Below, in pieces: positions 45,374 through 58,472 of a stretch of 64,000 nt of DNA. Position 1 is the first letter of the stretch; each line of letters opens with the position of its first letter. Source of the stretch: Bolinopsis microptera (taxonomy: Eukaryota; Ctenophora; Tentaculata; Lobata; Bolinopsidae); contig NC_087078.1 of assembly GCF_026151205.1 (NCBI RefSeq), positions 1,877,675-1,941,674 of the forward strand. The letters run 5' to 3'. The position numbers and the translations under genes were made by a program. The notes under the pieces were generated by a model that had not been told where the DNA came from, did no database searches, and was given only the letters and a program-made list of their open reading frames with translations.

Positions 45374-48300
45374 TCATTGCTGAATGCTGATGTATCGTAA
45401 AGGGTTTGACACTTTTGTGCATGGCATGTGCAACGTACTAATACACCTATAACGCGCTTTTTCTTTTTTTAAATCTAAAATTTGGGAAAATACCACCCCG
45501 CTAAGGCAAACATTTTTCCGTAGTAGTACTACTACTAGTAGTACTGTGTATCGGCCCGAAAGCCATCCAACATCAGAAGAGGGTGCGTTTTTAAGTTTTG
45601 GAGCACCTGCTGCGATCTCATATCCCCGCACTATACTATTATGAGTATAGTGCTTCCAGACTTACAGATGATGAAGATTAGCTAAAGCTATGCGATATGA
45701 TTATTAGTCCAGATATCTATGTTAAGTTAAGTTATATGATGTGTAATCGATGATGTGTAATCGAATTCGCGCACCGCGGGCGCGTTTAGATAAAAGGGCC
45801 TTGAGATCTGATTTTGTCCGAGCGTTCTATTTGCAGTGATAGTAGGAGCTTATTAATGACATCGCACATAACCTTTCGTAAGGTTCGTAAAAAAGCTGTA
45901 TCTGAATATTATTCTGACAAGTTTCTTGAAACTCAGGGAAATTCCAAGAAAACCTGGGAACTGATAAATAAAATTCGTGGCAAACAGAAACGTGATATCA
46001 GACCTATATTTACCATAGACAATGAAAAGATAACTGATCGCAGAGTTATAGCTAATGAATTCAATAAGTATTTTGTATCCCTAGCATCTAACCTTAATGC
46101 AGCCTACACAGAACTAGAAGAGATACAAATAAATCAGCTTCCAAGTTTCTGTGACTTCTTACCTAAATCGAATACAGCTAATATATATCTACATGACTGC
46201 TCACCTGAGGAGGTGGCTAAGATCATATCGGAACTTAAGAATGGCAAGGCTAGCGACATACCAGTACATATAGTAAAGGCAGTATCAGGCAAAATTAGCC
46301 CACTACTATCGGTATTGTACAACGAATGTATGCAACAGGGATTTTTTCCAGACGACCTAAAAGTAGGTAAAATAAGTCCAATATATAAGAAAGAAAATGC
46401 TGAGCTTCTTGAAAATTACAGGCCTATCTCAACCTTAGCGATATTCGGTAAAATACTTGAAAAAATCATATTCTCCAGGCTTTACAGTTTCTTTCAGTCG
46501 CAAGGATTATTATATGAAAATCAATATGGCTTTAGAAAAAATCACTCGACAAGCCATGCACTCAACTTCTCTGTCGACTACATTGAAAAATCTTTAAGAG
46601 ATAAAAATCACGTACTAGGCATCTTCATTGATTTAAGTAAAGCTTTTGACACAATCTGTCATGATAAACTGCTTAAAAAACTGAATGATTATGGAATTCG
46701 AGGGACTGCAAATAAATTGATAGCCAGTTACCTTTCTAATAGACAGCAATATGTTTCAGTACTTGGAGAAGAATCCGAAAAACTGTCTGTAATATTTGGT
46801 GTTCCTCAGGGGTCAGTATTAGGTCCCTTGCTTTTTATTATCTACATCAATGAAATATATAGAGTATCAGACCTAGGTAAGTTTATACTTTTTGCCGATG
46901 ACACCAACATATTTGTTGTAGATAAATGTATAAAAACACTTTACTGCAAAGCTAATAAAATTCTTAAACTTGTTCATCAGTATATGAAGAGTAACTTGCT
47001 GCATATCAACATAAAGAAATGTTGTTATATCCACTTTAAGCCGAACTGTAGAAATGAACCAGATTCAAACACCAATGAATTAGAACTGACACTAAATAAT
47101 ATAGTAATTAAAAAGGTGGAGGAAACTAAGTTTCTTAGAGTCATTATTGACCAAAAACTGAACTGGGATGCTCACTTAAGAGCGTTAAACCGTAAATTGA
47201 AATGTGAGATAGGTAGACTATGTGGAATTAGACGCTGTGTACCTAAAAAACTATATAAGGACCTGTACCACACCCTTTTTGAATCACACCTATGTTATGG
47301 AATATCTGTTTGGGGAGGTGTATCAAATAATAAACTAGAAGCCATATTTAAAACACAAAAGAAATGCATAAGAATTCTCTTTGGTGATAATGATGCGTAC
47401 TTCAATAAGTTCAAAACATGTGCCAGAGTAAGGCCTATCACTAGGGATAAGACCGGTAAAGTTATCAAGCAGATGTTAGGCAAAGATTTCTTTGAACTAG
47501 AACACAGTAAACCAATCTGTAACGAGTATAACTTCCTGACTGTCCACAATCTTCATAAGTTACACTGTTTACTGGAAATGTTTAAAATTAATAAGTTCCA
47601 ATCACCAGTCTCAATGTTCTCTTTATTCAACAGGTCACCAAGACGAGACAACTACTTCATCCCACCCACTCCATCCTCACTATTCATCTATCAATCAACT
47701 AGTATTTGGAATCACTGCCGTAAGTCAACAAGTGAAATAGACTTCTCCACTCCCATCAGTATATTCAAGAATAATCTTAAGAAATCTTTGTTAGAACTAC
47801 AATCTAAATATGACCGACAACTTTGGTGCAGTTACAACTTTGATGCAAATGAATTATCATTGAAATAGGTTGATTTAGTAAACATAATCATATGAGTAAA
47901 CCACGGTGTTATTGCAAAAAACCATGACAAGGGTATCAGACCTATATTAATCTAAGAGACGACACAAAACAAATCATCATACAACAAATTTTAAAATCCT
48001 GCGGCACAGGATCCTGTTGTTTTCCTACTCTACCTCTCCCAAACCCCTCTCTCCTTCTCCTCTCTTCAGGTTTATTCTTCAATTTTTTTAAAATTAGATA
48101 GCAGATATATTTTCTTTTAAATGAAGTAATGGCATTATACATTGTTTGTTATCGTATGTATGTTGTGTATAGTGTTTGCTGACTGGGTATATGCTATATA
48201 TTTTGAGGCTCACGACGTCTCGTCCCATGGATGGAGTTGTAGGCTGAGTATGTGTTCAAATCTCCTTACTTCGTATGGTGAAACATTGAAAGGTTTGCCT

Positions 48301-50025
48301 TAGCCTTTGGGACGAGTGTTTGCCCACCGGGGATCCAAATATATGATTATCATGGACATTACTTTGACACATAAACTAATCAAACGACTTTAATGATTCC
48401 AGAAAATTTTACTAACTGCATTTAGCTAGTTTATAGTAAATACACACGATCGCAGAATAGAGGAGCACAATTGGGTTCCTTGTTCTGCGACTGTGTTTCC
48501 TCGGTGGGCCGACAGGTTTTTGTTGTGTAGTAGTGCTGGGGGAAAAAACGCTTTAACTATCAATGAGAGTACAAATTTTTAATTCTTGACCTTAGTGCCA
48601 CAGTTTCTGCTATGTGGTAAAAACAAATTTATAGTTAAACGTTATATATTGTAGAAGGGCATGATTTACTCACATCACTAAGCATCTGGATGGATAATTA
48701 GCACACAAAGATAAACTGACCTTTAAACATGACCACCAGCTATACCACGTAACCATAGCTCCGAAATAAATAAATTGCTCTACATAGAAACATCTGGCCT
48801 GATCCTATCACATTGTGGTCCCCAGGGGTTCGGTAAAGCCCTTACAGGCAACTGGGTCCTTTTACCAGCCACAATAAAATTGATCATGCCAGTACTGTCA
48901 TAAACTGTAACCAACTATTTAAAAATTAGATATCTTTTGCTAAATTTTAAATTTTAAGTCATAGAGCAATCTTCTAAATTTCAAAATCTTTAAGAATTAT
49001 ATTTTACCCTAACTATGATGTGGTGGCATTTCATACTTAACTAAATTTCAACTTTGAAAGTAAATAGATTATTAGTGACAACAAAATTATAGTTTAAGAC
49101 ATCCATTCTGCATTGTGTTTCCAATATTAGAATTTATGATATGTATTGATTGAATAATTGGTAATAAATTTAACTTTTGTTTTATTAACTTTTGTTTTAT
49201 TAATGAGGCTTCTCACAGCGATCGGCGAGATGCGCTACTGTGTCGCGCCGAGCTGCCAATGAATTGACATCGTCAATTAAAACCTTTCAGTGATATATAT
49301 ATATATATATATATATCTGAAGCGAAATCTTGATAAAAACTATAATATTAAAATAAATTACCTGCACCAAATGCCGTAATTTCTTTCATGTGAATACATG
49401 CTTTATTTTCGTAGCTCCCTTGGTAATGTCTCACCGTCAGCTTCACTTCATTTCCACACTTCAGATGACAAAGAATTCTATACGTTTGGCCCTCTATAGT
49501 CAAAACAGAACTGATTTTGAGAACTCCGCAGAGATTATCAATTCCTGTATCTGCGTTGACTACAAATACTTTCGTATCCTGCATACGAGCGCGAGCAGCA
49601 CTCGAGTCGAGATGATGAGACTGGATGATCACCACTTCAAAGAAGCAGAAGACTTCATCAAACTTTATTTTGAACCACAAATCAGTGTTCCATCCACACT
49701 GAGTGTGCGATTTTGTTCCCAGATCACCGTCAGTAGCATGCTCTGCCTTATTTGCATTGAAAGTGCTGCTTTGGGAAACTGATGCGGGTTCAACTTTTTC
49801 TGAAAATATTTCAATTATTAATAGTAATACGAAGTATTTAAGAGCTGCGGAACATAATTTCAGATTGAAGCCATGCAATATATATAGTATCATTGTCACT
49901 GCACTTAAAAATTTTTATGTTTACGTACCTGTGCATGTAACACCATTTTCCACCATCAAGAACATCAGAAGATAAAGAAGGATATTCCATCTTGCCGTGA
50001 TAGGTCGGATAACACAAGTCATCAT
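45374..50025 (-). CDS. F-type-lectin-like gene, copy 2, with a LINE in its putative second intron
   Basis: Exon 1 (49,929-50,025) and exon 2 (49,362-49,799) correspond to copy 1 and keep frame and splice sites. Exon 2 has two extra codons (SAARARMQ instead of SAARMQ) and several substitutions (for example NIDLWFKM to NTDLWFKI and IPCHLKCGNK to ILCHLKCGNE). The possible third exon (45,374-45,606) is also open. If it is used, the 3.4 kb LINE lies in the intron in opposite orientation and lengthens it from 0.3 to 3.8 kb. If exon 2 is terminal, the LINE lies just downstream of the gene. Confidence 0.7.
45878..49280 (+). mobile_element. 3.4 kb LINE with complete RT domain, lacking endonuclease
   Basis: Flanked by an 8-bp duplication AACCTTTC (45,870-45,877 and 49,281-49,288); the empty site is at ~26,674 in the other duplicate. 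The frame to 47,868 carries the RT core in order: NYRPISTLAIFGKILEKI, QYGFRKNHST, FIDLSKAFDTI, GVPQGSVLGPLLF and the catalytic FADDTN, then a thumb (HINIKKCCYIHFK) and C-terminal region ending near SIWNHCR. The first ~60 residues belong to the RT linker, so the endonuclease end is lost by 5' truncation. The RT frame itself has no stops, so insertion is recent. A 1.4 kb 3' region ends GAATTGACATCGTCAATTAA rather than poly(A), as in CR1/L2-type LINEs; clade is tentative. Confidence 0.9.
47869..49280 (+). other. 3' untranslated region of the LINE
   Basis: No open frames of note. The last ~80 bases (AGGCTTCTCACAGCG... to TCAATTAA) are shared with the 123-bp element at 50,417-50,539. Confidence 0.6.
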
Positions 50026-50416
50026 CTAAGTTATTCGAATCAGAAGGATAAAAAGAAAGCCAAGTTATTCGGTTGAAATTGTATTTGATGCCTGTGTGGC
50101 CATCGAAGTATTATATTTACAACTTTATAAGGTTTAAAACAGACAGCGGTGTGCCGTTCAATACTAAATGAAAAGCAATGAGACAAAAAACTAATGATTA
50201 ATTAATGGGTAATACCAATGGGTCAACGATTTGGGGCATTATTCATTAGCTTGCAAAGAGCCATAAGTCACAAATAAATTGGCCATAACTGAGTATTATG
50301 CTACTAGTATCTTTTTGACTGAAATGTAAAATAACGGAGCTTGTTGGAAGAGTGCAGTAATTCGTTTAACTACAACTATGATAATAATTACCATATATAG
50401 TTATAGTTTTAGTTGT

Positions 50417-50539
50417 AGCGCGATGCGTTACTGTGCCGCGCCGCGCACTTAATAAGGCTTCTCACAGCGACACTGGCTAGATCGGCGAAATGCGCTACTG
50501 TGCCGCGCCGAGCTGCCATGAATTGAAATCGTCAATTAA
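50417..50539 (+). mobile_element. 123-bp SINE-like or minimal LINE-tail insertion
   Basis: Flanked by a perfect 13-bp duplication TAGTTTTAGTTGT (50,404-50,416 and 50,540-50,552); copy 1 of the duplication has the empty site at ~27,780. Its last ~80 bases match the LINE end at 49,280, including AATTGAAATCGTCAATTAA. Its first ~40 bases (GCGCGATGCGTTACTGTGCC) are a second, diverged copy of an internal motif. Confidence 0.85.
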
Positions 50540-51033
50540 TAGTTTTAGTTGTGTTGGACACAATACTGCTCTAGTACGGGGTATAAGAAAAGTTATAATA
50601 TTAGTATTGTTATTCCATGACTTATCCTGGCCAGAGTTTATCAACTTTAACGTTCGGTAAGGAAATGGTATTGTTTATGATGTAGGAAGCTGGAAAGTAT
50701 ATTAATTATAGATTTATAAGCGATGATCTTCTAAATTGCACTGTTTCAACTCTCTAAGCGATTACTGTAACCTGCCACACGGAGATGACATTATCATGAG
50801 AACAGTTTAAAAGTTTGCTGCTAACTGCTGCAAATGGCGCGCGCACGCGACAGCAGCAGTTATATAGCAGCAGTCAGTAGCACGCCTTGCCCTTGACTTG
50901 TGAAACAAGCGCGCCCGCAGTGGCACGAAAGCACATGGTTAAGTAAAGAGTCCTGTTGTTCATTGCATCAATTGCTAGCAACCAATTTTACTTACCTACT
51001 GCTAGGTCAGAACTAACTCCTAATTCAGGTATC

Positions 51034-51150
51034 TTACCTGGGGACCTCAGGCTATCATTACATACATGTTCATACATGTTACATACATGTTCATAAACAA
51101 TAGAGATTCGGTGGATCGAATGACAGGCTAAGCGCGGCCCAGTAATATAA
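51034..51150 (+). mobile_element. Family E miniature element in duplicate copy 2
   Basis: The counterpart of 28,481-28,560, with the same CAGGTATC flanks (51,026-51,033 and 51,151-51,158) but enlarged internally by a short TACATGTTCATACATGT duplication. Confidence 0.75.
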
Positions 51151-51394
51151 CAGGTATCTTCTTCCATAAATTGCGCGTAAATACCAGAGCTTGCATTCTT
51201 TGTTCTTGCAGCGCCACTTTAAAAAGTTAAATCCCGTGCCTGTGCAGTGGGCCTGCATGTGCATGAATACAGTTAATTATTTCTTTTATGAGTGTGGCGG
51301 TTGTCACTTTGTACGCTCCCACTATAAATCGCTCGCCCAAATAAAAAAATTCTTGTGAAAAAGGCCCTGATCTGAAGGTATGATACTGATAGTA

Positions 51395-51660
51395 ATCTAA
51401 TTCGGTGTATTTTTAAACGCTGATTCCGATAAATCACCCCCACAACGGTAAAAATGTTTTCCTGGAGAGTTATGGGCAAAAAACCATCTTGGTCACGTGA
51501 CAGGCTAGTAAAACACGAATTCGATTGTTTAGGGCTCGGGTTAGAGTAATAAGGGTTGTGGTTAGGGTTACGGATAGCTTCGGGGTTAGGGTTAGGGTTA
51601 GGGTTGGAATCAGGGTATATGTAAAACCGTATTTTTCGGCTTCAAAACAATAAAAACAAA
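51395..51660 (+). repeat. Repeat family D with TTAGGG tract (duplicate copy 2)
   Basis: The counterpart of 29,630-30,060 without the 151-bp insertion. The telomere-like tract is at 51,559-51,608. It is split by the element at 51,670. Confidence 0.75.
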
Positions 51661-51669
51661 ACTAAAAGT

Positions 51670-52263
51670 AGGGGGTGCACGATAAAAATAAACTTGCTCG
51701 GATTTAAAAATTTTTTGTACCATTGTTTTCTAGAGACTGTGAGAATTTTCACAATACCAAATTTGTCATACCTTTTTGGAAAGATCAGTGAGTTTCGCCT
51801 AGGTGCCATATTTGATGGTGCGCGGCTTTTGGAGCAAAAGTAGCTGTAAAAGTTGCGTAATTTGACCAAATTTGACCAAATTCGTTGATTTTTGTTGTAT
51901 TATTTGGATATATCTTCGGTTCCTTGAATGAGATCATTCTGAAAATTGGCGACGACCTTCCAATAGGGCTTTCACAAATGTCCGAAAAATTTGGTGGATA
52001 TCGGAGTTGATATAGTGATCAAAATGGGGCAAAATGCGCTGCTTTTAGCTGTAACATAATGTCTGATGGTTGGATATGCTTTAAATTTTTCGGACACTTT
52101 CCTTGTAAGTCAATGAGTAAGCTAACCAATTTTTGTTGCAATCGGAGGTCGGGAAGTATACTGAATATCTATTTGTTTGAAGAAAATTGTGCTGGCCGAA
52201 ATAAGCGCTAAAAAACCATCCTACAGTCGGCACGCGCGGCTCACTGTCGATGGCGCACTACCT
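51670..52263. mobile_element. 594-bp hAT-like non-autonomous element, duplicate copy 2 only
   Basis: Flanked by ACTAAAAGT (51,661-51,669 and 52,264-52,272); the empty site is at ~30,045 in copy 1. Short imperfect inverted ends: AGGGGGTGCACG and, inverted, AGGTAGTGCGCC. Eight- or nine-base duplication and a (T)AGGGGTG-type end are typical of hAT elements. No transposase frame. Confidence 0.75.
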
Positions 52264-52543
52264 ACTAAAAGTCACGTGATAATTTTCGGGCGAGCGAATT
52301 ATTAAAATAAAAGTCCACTTTGTATTGTCCCTGGGCGAAACTTTCTTTCATGGATTTATTGTGATTGTTGCCCCTCTTTAAGGCCTAAACACCACAGAAA
52401 ATTTGAGTGCTTTTATATCAAGCTATTATAGCGGCGATGCTATAGGCATAGCATTATAAGTGGTTTTTTATGTATTTGGTATTGGTTTATTTTACTACAT
52501 TTCTGAGTTTTGAAACTTCAGCTAAGTTTGCCCAAGAAAAAAG

Positions 52544-53753
52544 ATGCTGTTAGCAGTTGTAGCGATGCTTCTTATCGGATCTGGAGAATCAACAGATCGC
52601 TACGAACCGATGGAAGCTAGTGATCCCCAACTCAACATCTCCGTCAACGCAACAACAAAATTGGGTCGCTGTTACAATTACTGCACTGCTGATAGTGATG
52701 GATCCTGTAACTTTGCCTTATGTCAAGCGATATCAAACTTCTCAGTTGAAAGCATGGCAGCTTGCAAAATGTATTGTTGGTACCACAAGAATTGCCAGTC
52801 GTTCTCTTTCAACTTTGAAACATCTGCTTGCTTGCAGCCTTTTCTACGCCTGTCAAAAAAGGCCGCAAGAAAATAATTCCTCTTTGACTCCTCTCATAGG
52901 AAATATTGGTTGCTTAAAGAATTGGGAGAAGAGTCCTTCGGTACCGTGCAGAACAATTGAAAACACTCTAAAAATAAGTCAGGATTCCGGAGGAGTTTTA
53001 ATCAAAAACTTTGACCAAAGACTGTGCTTAGGATTTGGGAGGTCGATGGAATTGAAGTGGAAAGATTGCACATCGGCTATCCAGTGGCTTTTTGAGGAAA
53101 ACCCTAATGGAACCGGAAATGTGACCAGAATAAAAATCATTCAAGCAGATTCTCTGAGCAAATGCTTGGAACAAAGCTTAGACAGTTATTTTGACAAAGT
53201 GGTACTTTCAGTAGCTTTTTGTCAAGAGGATAATGAAAACCAGGTCTTTGAAATAACTAGTGGTACACTTTACAAGTTATCCAGCATGACATATTCCGAA
53301 GAAAATGTCAACAAATGTTTTTTTTCGATAATGAGTGAAAAAAGGTACATTTACCCAGGGTCTTCAGAAGATGTGCCCCTTAACCTCCTGAGAATTTTAC
53401 TTCCTGTGGAGCACCTGGCTCTGTGCCAAAGAAACAAGTTCAAGGTTCCTAACGGACAGGTCGAAGGTAAATTACCTTTCTACTTACCGGGCAGCAACAT
53501 CTCAGTCAGGTGCAAGCCCGGGTTTGGCTTCAAGGAGCTCGACTTTCAATCTGCTTTGAACATCACGTGTCAAAACGATAAGGCACGTGGTTTGCAGTGT
53601 GTGAAACCCAATTCAAGAGAGGAACATCCACTGATGGAAATACTGGTTTGTTGCAATGTCGGACAGGCCGTCCTGATCATCGTCTTGGGTGTCTTGGTTG
53701 TTGTGATGACAACAAAGGTACGTGCATTGAAGGCTGACCTTCGCAATAAATGA
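52544..53753 (+). pseudogene. PAN/ricin-B/Sushi receptor, copy 2, frameshifted
   Basis: Aligns throughout with 30,329-31,534. A four-base duplication CTTG at 52,831-52,834 shifts the frame at residue ~96, inside the PAN-like domain; the shifted frame ends at 52,876. The remaining sequence (Sushi, transmembrane, tail) stays open in the original frame to 53,753, and no other stop or indel was seen. Substitutions before the shift include N31-T-S to N-I-S and Y54 to S. Only one lesion suggests recent inactivation, an allele, or a sequencing error. A truncated secreted PAN-like product could still be made. Confidence 0.85.
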
Positions 53754-55370
53754 GGGGTTATACTTATAGATGTGGATATATGGCGGGGAGGTGATAATTG
53801 CTAGTATACATTTTAGGGCGATTTTACGTATTAAATTATTCCGTCGTGAGTTATTGTATGTATCCACTGCTCAATCTATTTACCTTGATGTCAGAAGCTC
53901 AAATCTGGCCCCCTAAATAAGTGTACTTTAATAGTCTTGAGAACACAAGTGAAAAGAAGGGTCACAAGCCAGGAACAACCTGAGCTGTAAATTGTCATTG
54001 AAAGTCTAACTTCAATTCCCTTACATTGCCCCGTCATTACTGGTGGTCGGGTGCCTCCAAACTCTGGAACGTTACGAGCCCGAGACCTGAAGGAGGACGT
54101 GATGCAGGTGAGTACGAACCCACTTACTCGGGCTAACCAGGTTCGATGATGTTTCAAGAGCAGTCGTGACGCTCATGTAGAGCCTTAAATAGATACTCCT
54201 CCTAGGTTTAACTAAGTTTTTTTGGTCCACCATTGTAGATTACGGTAGTTTTCCATCAAACGGTCGGGTCTTACAATCTTTTCAAACGACTTTTCAATCA
54301 ACTGATTATCGACTGATGAAGACACATATTCTTAAAGATATTTATCGCTATCGGATATCGCCAAGAATCATACTATGCTCATTCTATCGTTTTAAGGCCG
54401 TTTGTAAAATATTTTTAGTTGTGAGCATCGCGTCGTATCAACGAAAAAAAGTTTTTTCTTATCTTTCGAAGATATAAAATTTGACTCCTGTATGCTTTTA
54501 TGGCCATAACTGAGTTGAATTGTGGCTGATTTCATTTAGTCCATTGTTGCTGGCCTCCCTGAGCTGCCTTCCAGTCGTTTCTTTGTTTCCCTAGTTTTTT
54601 TTGCCTTCTTTGACTTTGAGCTGGCAGTGAGCCTATAAGAGGCTTAAGATTTTTTTTTCTCTCTATATCGGGGAAACGAAAAGTGCACGGTATAGAAAAA
54701 TCTCGGTATAGAGAGGTTCACATAATCACAATCCTAGGTACTAGTAGCCTCTAAAATAGGGAACATATTTTAAACTAATTACGACACTACAAATCTATTA
54801 CATTTATTGAGAATTATGTAATTTAACGTGATGGAAATATTTTAAACGAGCATATCCTGTCCAAACCCAGGATGCACTACATGAAGAATTCGTTGTAACT
54901 TTGTATGAAAAGCATTAATATATGTACGTATTGTGTCGTATTGTGATGGAACACCGAAGTATTTAGTATGAGCTCTGACAAATCACATTTCTTGCACAAC
55001 TCCGTCTGATTTTGGTGGAAAGAAGAGGCCCGTAATTATGTGGAGGTACCCGGTATAGATTGGTAAAGTTAAAATAACGTACTTTTAAATATCTCTGTAC
55101 TTTTCATGTTTGAGTGTTTTTGAACGGTTGAACAAATTGTATAAATTTGAAATTAAAAACCAACAAAAATATATCAAAAACAAACAAATACACAGCCCTG
55201 TAACGTTGTTGTTGCCAAAAACCCCTCGAAATAATAATAGGCACGTGACCCGTGCTGTGAGCTTAACTTAATTCTTCCTATAGATGAATAGACTTGAAGG
55301 AGTTTGCGAGCAGGGAAAATAACAGCATCTATCAACAAATTAGTTATCAAGTCATAAAATCATAATACAG
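53754..55370. other. 3' flank of receptor copy 2
   Basis: Near-identical to 31,535-33,120 with scattered substitutions; no gene recognised. Confidence 0.4.
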
Positions 55371-55656
55371 CAGGTTACTATTATAAAACAGTATTAGTAT
55401 TAGTAAACAGCAGTGTTATTATTAGTAAACTATTAGTAAACAGCAGGTTACTATTAGTAAACTCTGATTAAGTCAGTTGATATCTTTTCTGTAAGTGTGT
55501 ATTGTCAAGGATACGAATATGGCAGCATATAACCACATTGGGACAAACATCATTATCATAAGCCAAGACGTTGCTGAGTGACAGTCTTTCTGTTTGATTT
55601 TTAATACTCGCGTCAATTGCTCATATCTGAGGGTAAGTTAACGTAAAATTTTACAA

Positions 55657-55776
55657 TCCCCAATATGGCATAATCCCACTCAGCTTTTATTGTAAATAAA
55701 AATACAATAAACATTGATGTTTATTGTATTTAAATTTATATTAAAAGCTGAGTGGGATTATGCCATATTGGGGATG
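55657..55776. repeat. Short foldback element (copy 2)
   Basis: Same inverted ends as at 33,727-33,856; the central AT-rich part differs by small indels. Confidence 0.85.
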
Positions 55777-55859
55777 CTTCACAAACACAAACAACAACAT
55801 TAATCTCTGTGCCTCAACAATCATTGAAAGATTTCCATCGTTCCATCTTTAAAAAAGCA

Positions 55860-56485
55860 AGAAATAGACTACAAATAGACTCTGACTACAATAGAATACA
55901 AATAGACTACAAACGACTACAAACGACGACAAATAGACTACAAATAGACTATAAATAGACTACAAACGACTACAAATAGACTACAAACGACTACAAATAG
56001 ACTACAAATAGACTACAAACGACTACAAATGGAATACAAATAGACTACAAACGACTAAAAATGACTACAAATAGACTAAAAACGACTACAAATGGACTAC
56101 AAATGGACTACAAACGACTACAAATAGACTACAAATAGACTACAAATAGACTAAAAATAGACTAGAAACGACTACAAATAGACTACAAATAGACTATAAA
56201 TAGACTACAAACGACTACAAATAGACTACAAACGACTACAAATAGACTACAAATAGACTACAAACGACTACAAATTAAATACAAGTAGACTACAAACGAC
56301 TACAAAAGGACTACAAATGGACTACAAACGGCTACAAATAGAATACAAATGGACTACAAATGGACTACAAACGACTACAATTATACTACAAACGGACTAC
56401 AAATAGACTACAAACGACTACAAATGGACTACAAATGGACTACAAACGACTACAAATAGACTACAAACGGACTGCAAATAGACTT
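55860..56485. repeat. TACAAATAGAC/TACAAACGAC minisatellite (copy 2)
   Basis: About fifty-five units with an order of variants unlike copy 1. Confidence 0.95.
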
Positions 56486-56562
56486 CAAAAGTTAAGAACA
56501 CTTTTTATCTATTGAAGCTATACGTTTTATGTCAGGTTATCGCAAGGAATAGCTACACAGCA

Positions 56563-58472
56563 CACAACTGTTGATATAAACGAAACCTTCGAGTGATGTC
56601 GCGAATATTATTAACTACAGCGTCTTGATCGTTGGTGAGCTCTTCCTCCATTAACAGAAACTCTTCCATATTCGTCGTCTCAGAGGTAACTTCATGCTCT
56701 TTCAGTCTTCTTATCTGAGTAGACATGTTTAAAAGCAAAAAATTGCATTTATCTCAGTATACTATCTATCAATATACAAATTTTTCAATTATTGTAATTG
56801 TCGATTTACCTTTACAGCGAGTGGCTTGATAAAATTATCTCCACATTTTTTTCTCTCACTCGCTGTTAAGAACGGAAATTTTGCAATCATAGTCAAATTA
56901 AACAATTGTTGTAGAAACAAAAGACCTTCAGAACAAAGTATATCTGAACAGAGATAGAAATTATTAGTTATAAACTGAAACAATGCTGAGAATGAGACCA
57001 AAGGGATTCACCAGGATGTGAGACACCTATGTAATTATGTAAGTACATACTTACCCTCATATTAAACTTAGGAAAGTACTTAATATTTAGTAAGTTCTGG
57101 AATTAATTCCAGGAAATGGGCGCGTTATATTTAAAATAATTGTTGATACATTGGTGGTGTAACCGCGTGTGGTAGATTAACTTATATATATGAGGGTAAC
57201 GTTTATAAACGTTTATATAACGCGAACGTATATAAATATACGTCATCCCTTATAAACAATTATTATTAAATATACGTGTATACCTTAACTGGCAATGAGT
57301 CACATAGGTCGTCCATCTCTAGCTTTTTATTTTGACGGACAGTGAAAAAGTTTTTTATGATTTCACCCATTTTTAAACAAGAACTTAAGCCAAACAAATG
57401 TCCAAGTAGATTCAAAGTATTGAAAGTTTTAGAAGGAATAAACGTCATGCCAGCGTGGTCCGGAAGTACCCAGGAAACTTGGAGTTTTCCAGAGTGTGAA
57501 TTTGCAATTAAATACCATGTGACATGGTAACCATGGTAACCATGTGCTATATTGTGCGCCTCATACCTTCCTGGTCTTATATTGTTCACGTATCAGTGTA
57601 GTGTGTTTCATACACTGGCTTTCAGTCTTACAACCAGTGTCAACTGTGAATTGTGAAACTGCAGAAATTGGTTTTGATACAATTACAATATGATAATGAA
57701 AGATTGATACACTGAAAATGAAATGAATGACATGATACATTTTCACGTGCTATAGAGTTTAGAAAAAAATCCCATTATTCAGTTTAACTATTCCTGTCAG
57801 ATCTCAGATAATGTTCAATTAAAATTAATTGGATTTAATTGATGTACAGTATAATTAATGTTGAATACTGTTAGTTGTGGCGACGCAACCTCTCATAATG
57901 ACTCTAGAATAATGTATGTAAACAGTATTTATGATGGCCGTTTTAAAAGGATAAACAATAGTCGAGTGATTAGTAAACGTTTAAAAATGACTAAGAGTAA
58001 ATACAGCCATTCTTTGGGCACATAGGTCAAAATCGGTCCGAGCCGACTGAGAGGGTTAAACTCGAGTAAGGGAGCCTTTTATCTCCGTAGGATCTGGTGG
58101 TAGTGAGATGGAACTATTATTGTAAAGCCGATACAGATCCTGATCTAGAAAATTCTAAAAATCTCCATCTTTCCACGTTCCACGTACAAAGTATTCATTG
58201 CGGTTTTTAGTGACTACATTCATATAGTGCCTCCTGAGTCCGATGATTTATCAGTTCCAGTCATTCTAGCTAATTGGTCGATATGATTTAGTTTTGGTTT
58301 TAGGTTGTTAAAATCATGGTTGAACAGATTGAACTAGTGAATGTTAACACTTCATAAAATTCAGGTAAATGACAGTGTTACATGAGACTTCACTTAAAAT
58401 CAAAATTAAGAAATTAACCTTATGAGTCAGAGGCGCATTCGATGTTCCCTTCTCTTTCTTTTTAGCTGGCAT
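56563..58472 (-). CDS. Candidate exons of the unidentified small charged protein gene (copy 2)
   Basis: Counterparts of the copy-1 exons: start exon 58,419-58,472 unchanged, and the RLKEHEVTSE...LYQQLCAV last exon near 56,565-56,725 with one residue changed (C to R in RRFRLYQQ). The KKLEMDDLC block ends near 57,285. A 1-base insertion at ~56,898 lies before the SERKKCGDNF block; it would break the frame if that region were coding, so it is probably intronic. Retention of the open blocks in both copies is weak support given the short divergence. Confidence 0.4.

Noticed and set aside
49390..49782. Plus-strand frames over the lectin exons (also 26,767-27,153)
   Set aside because: Antisense of an F-type-lectin-like exon; no domain in this direction.
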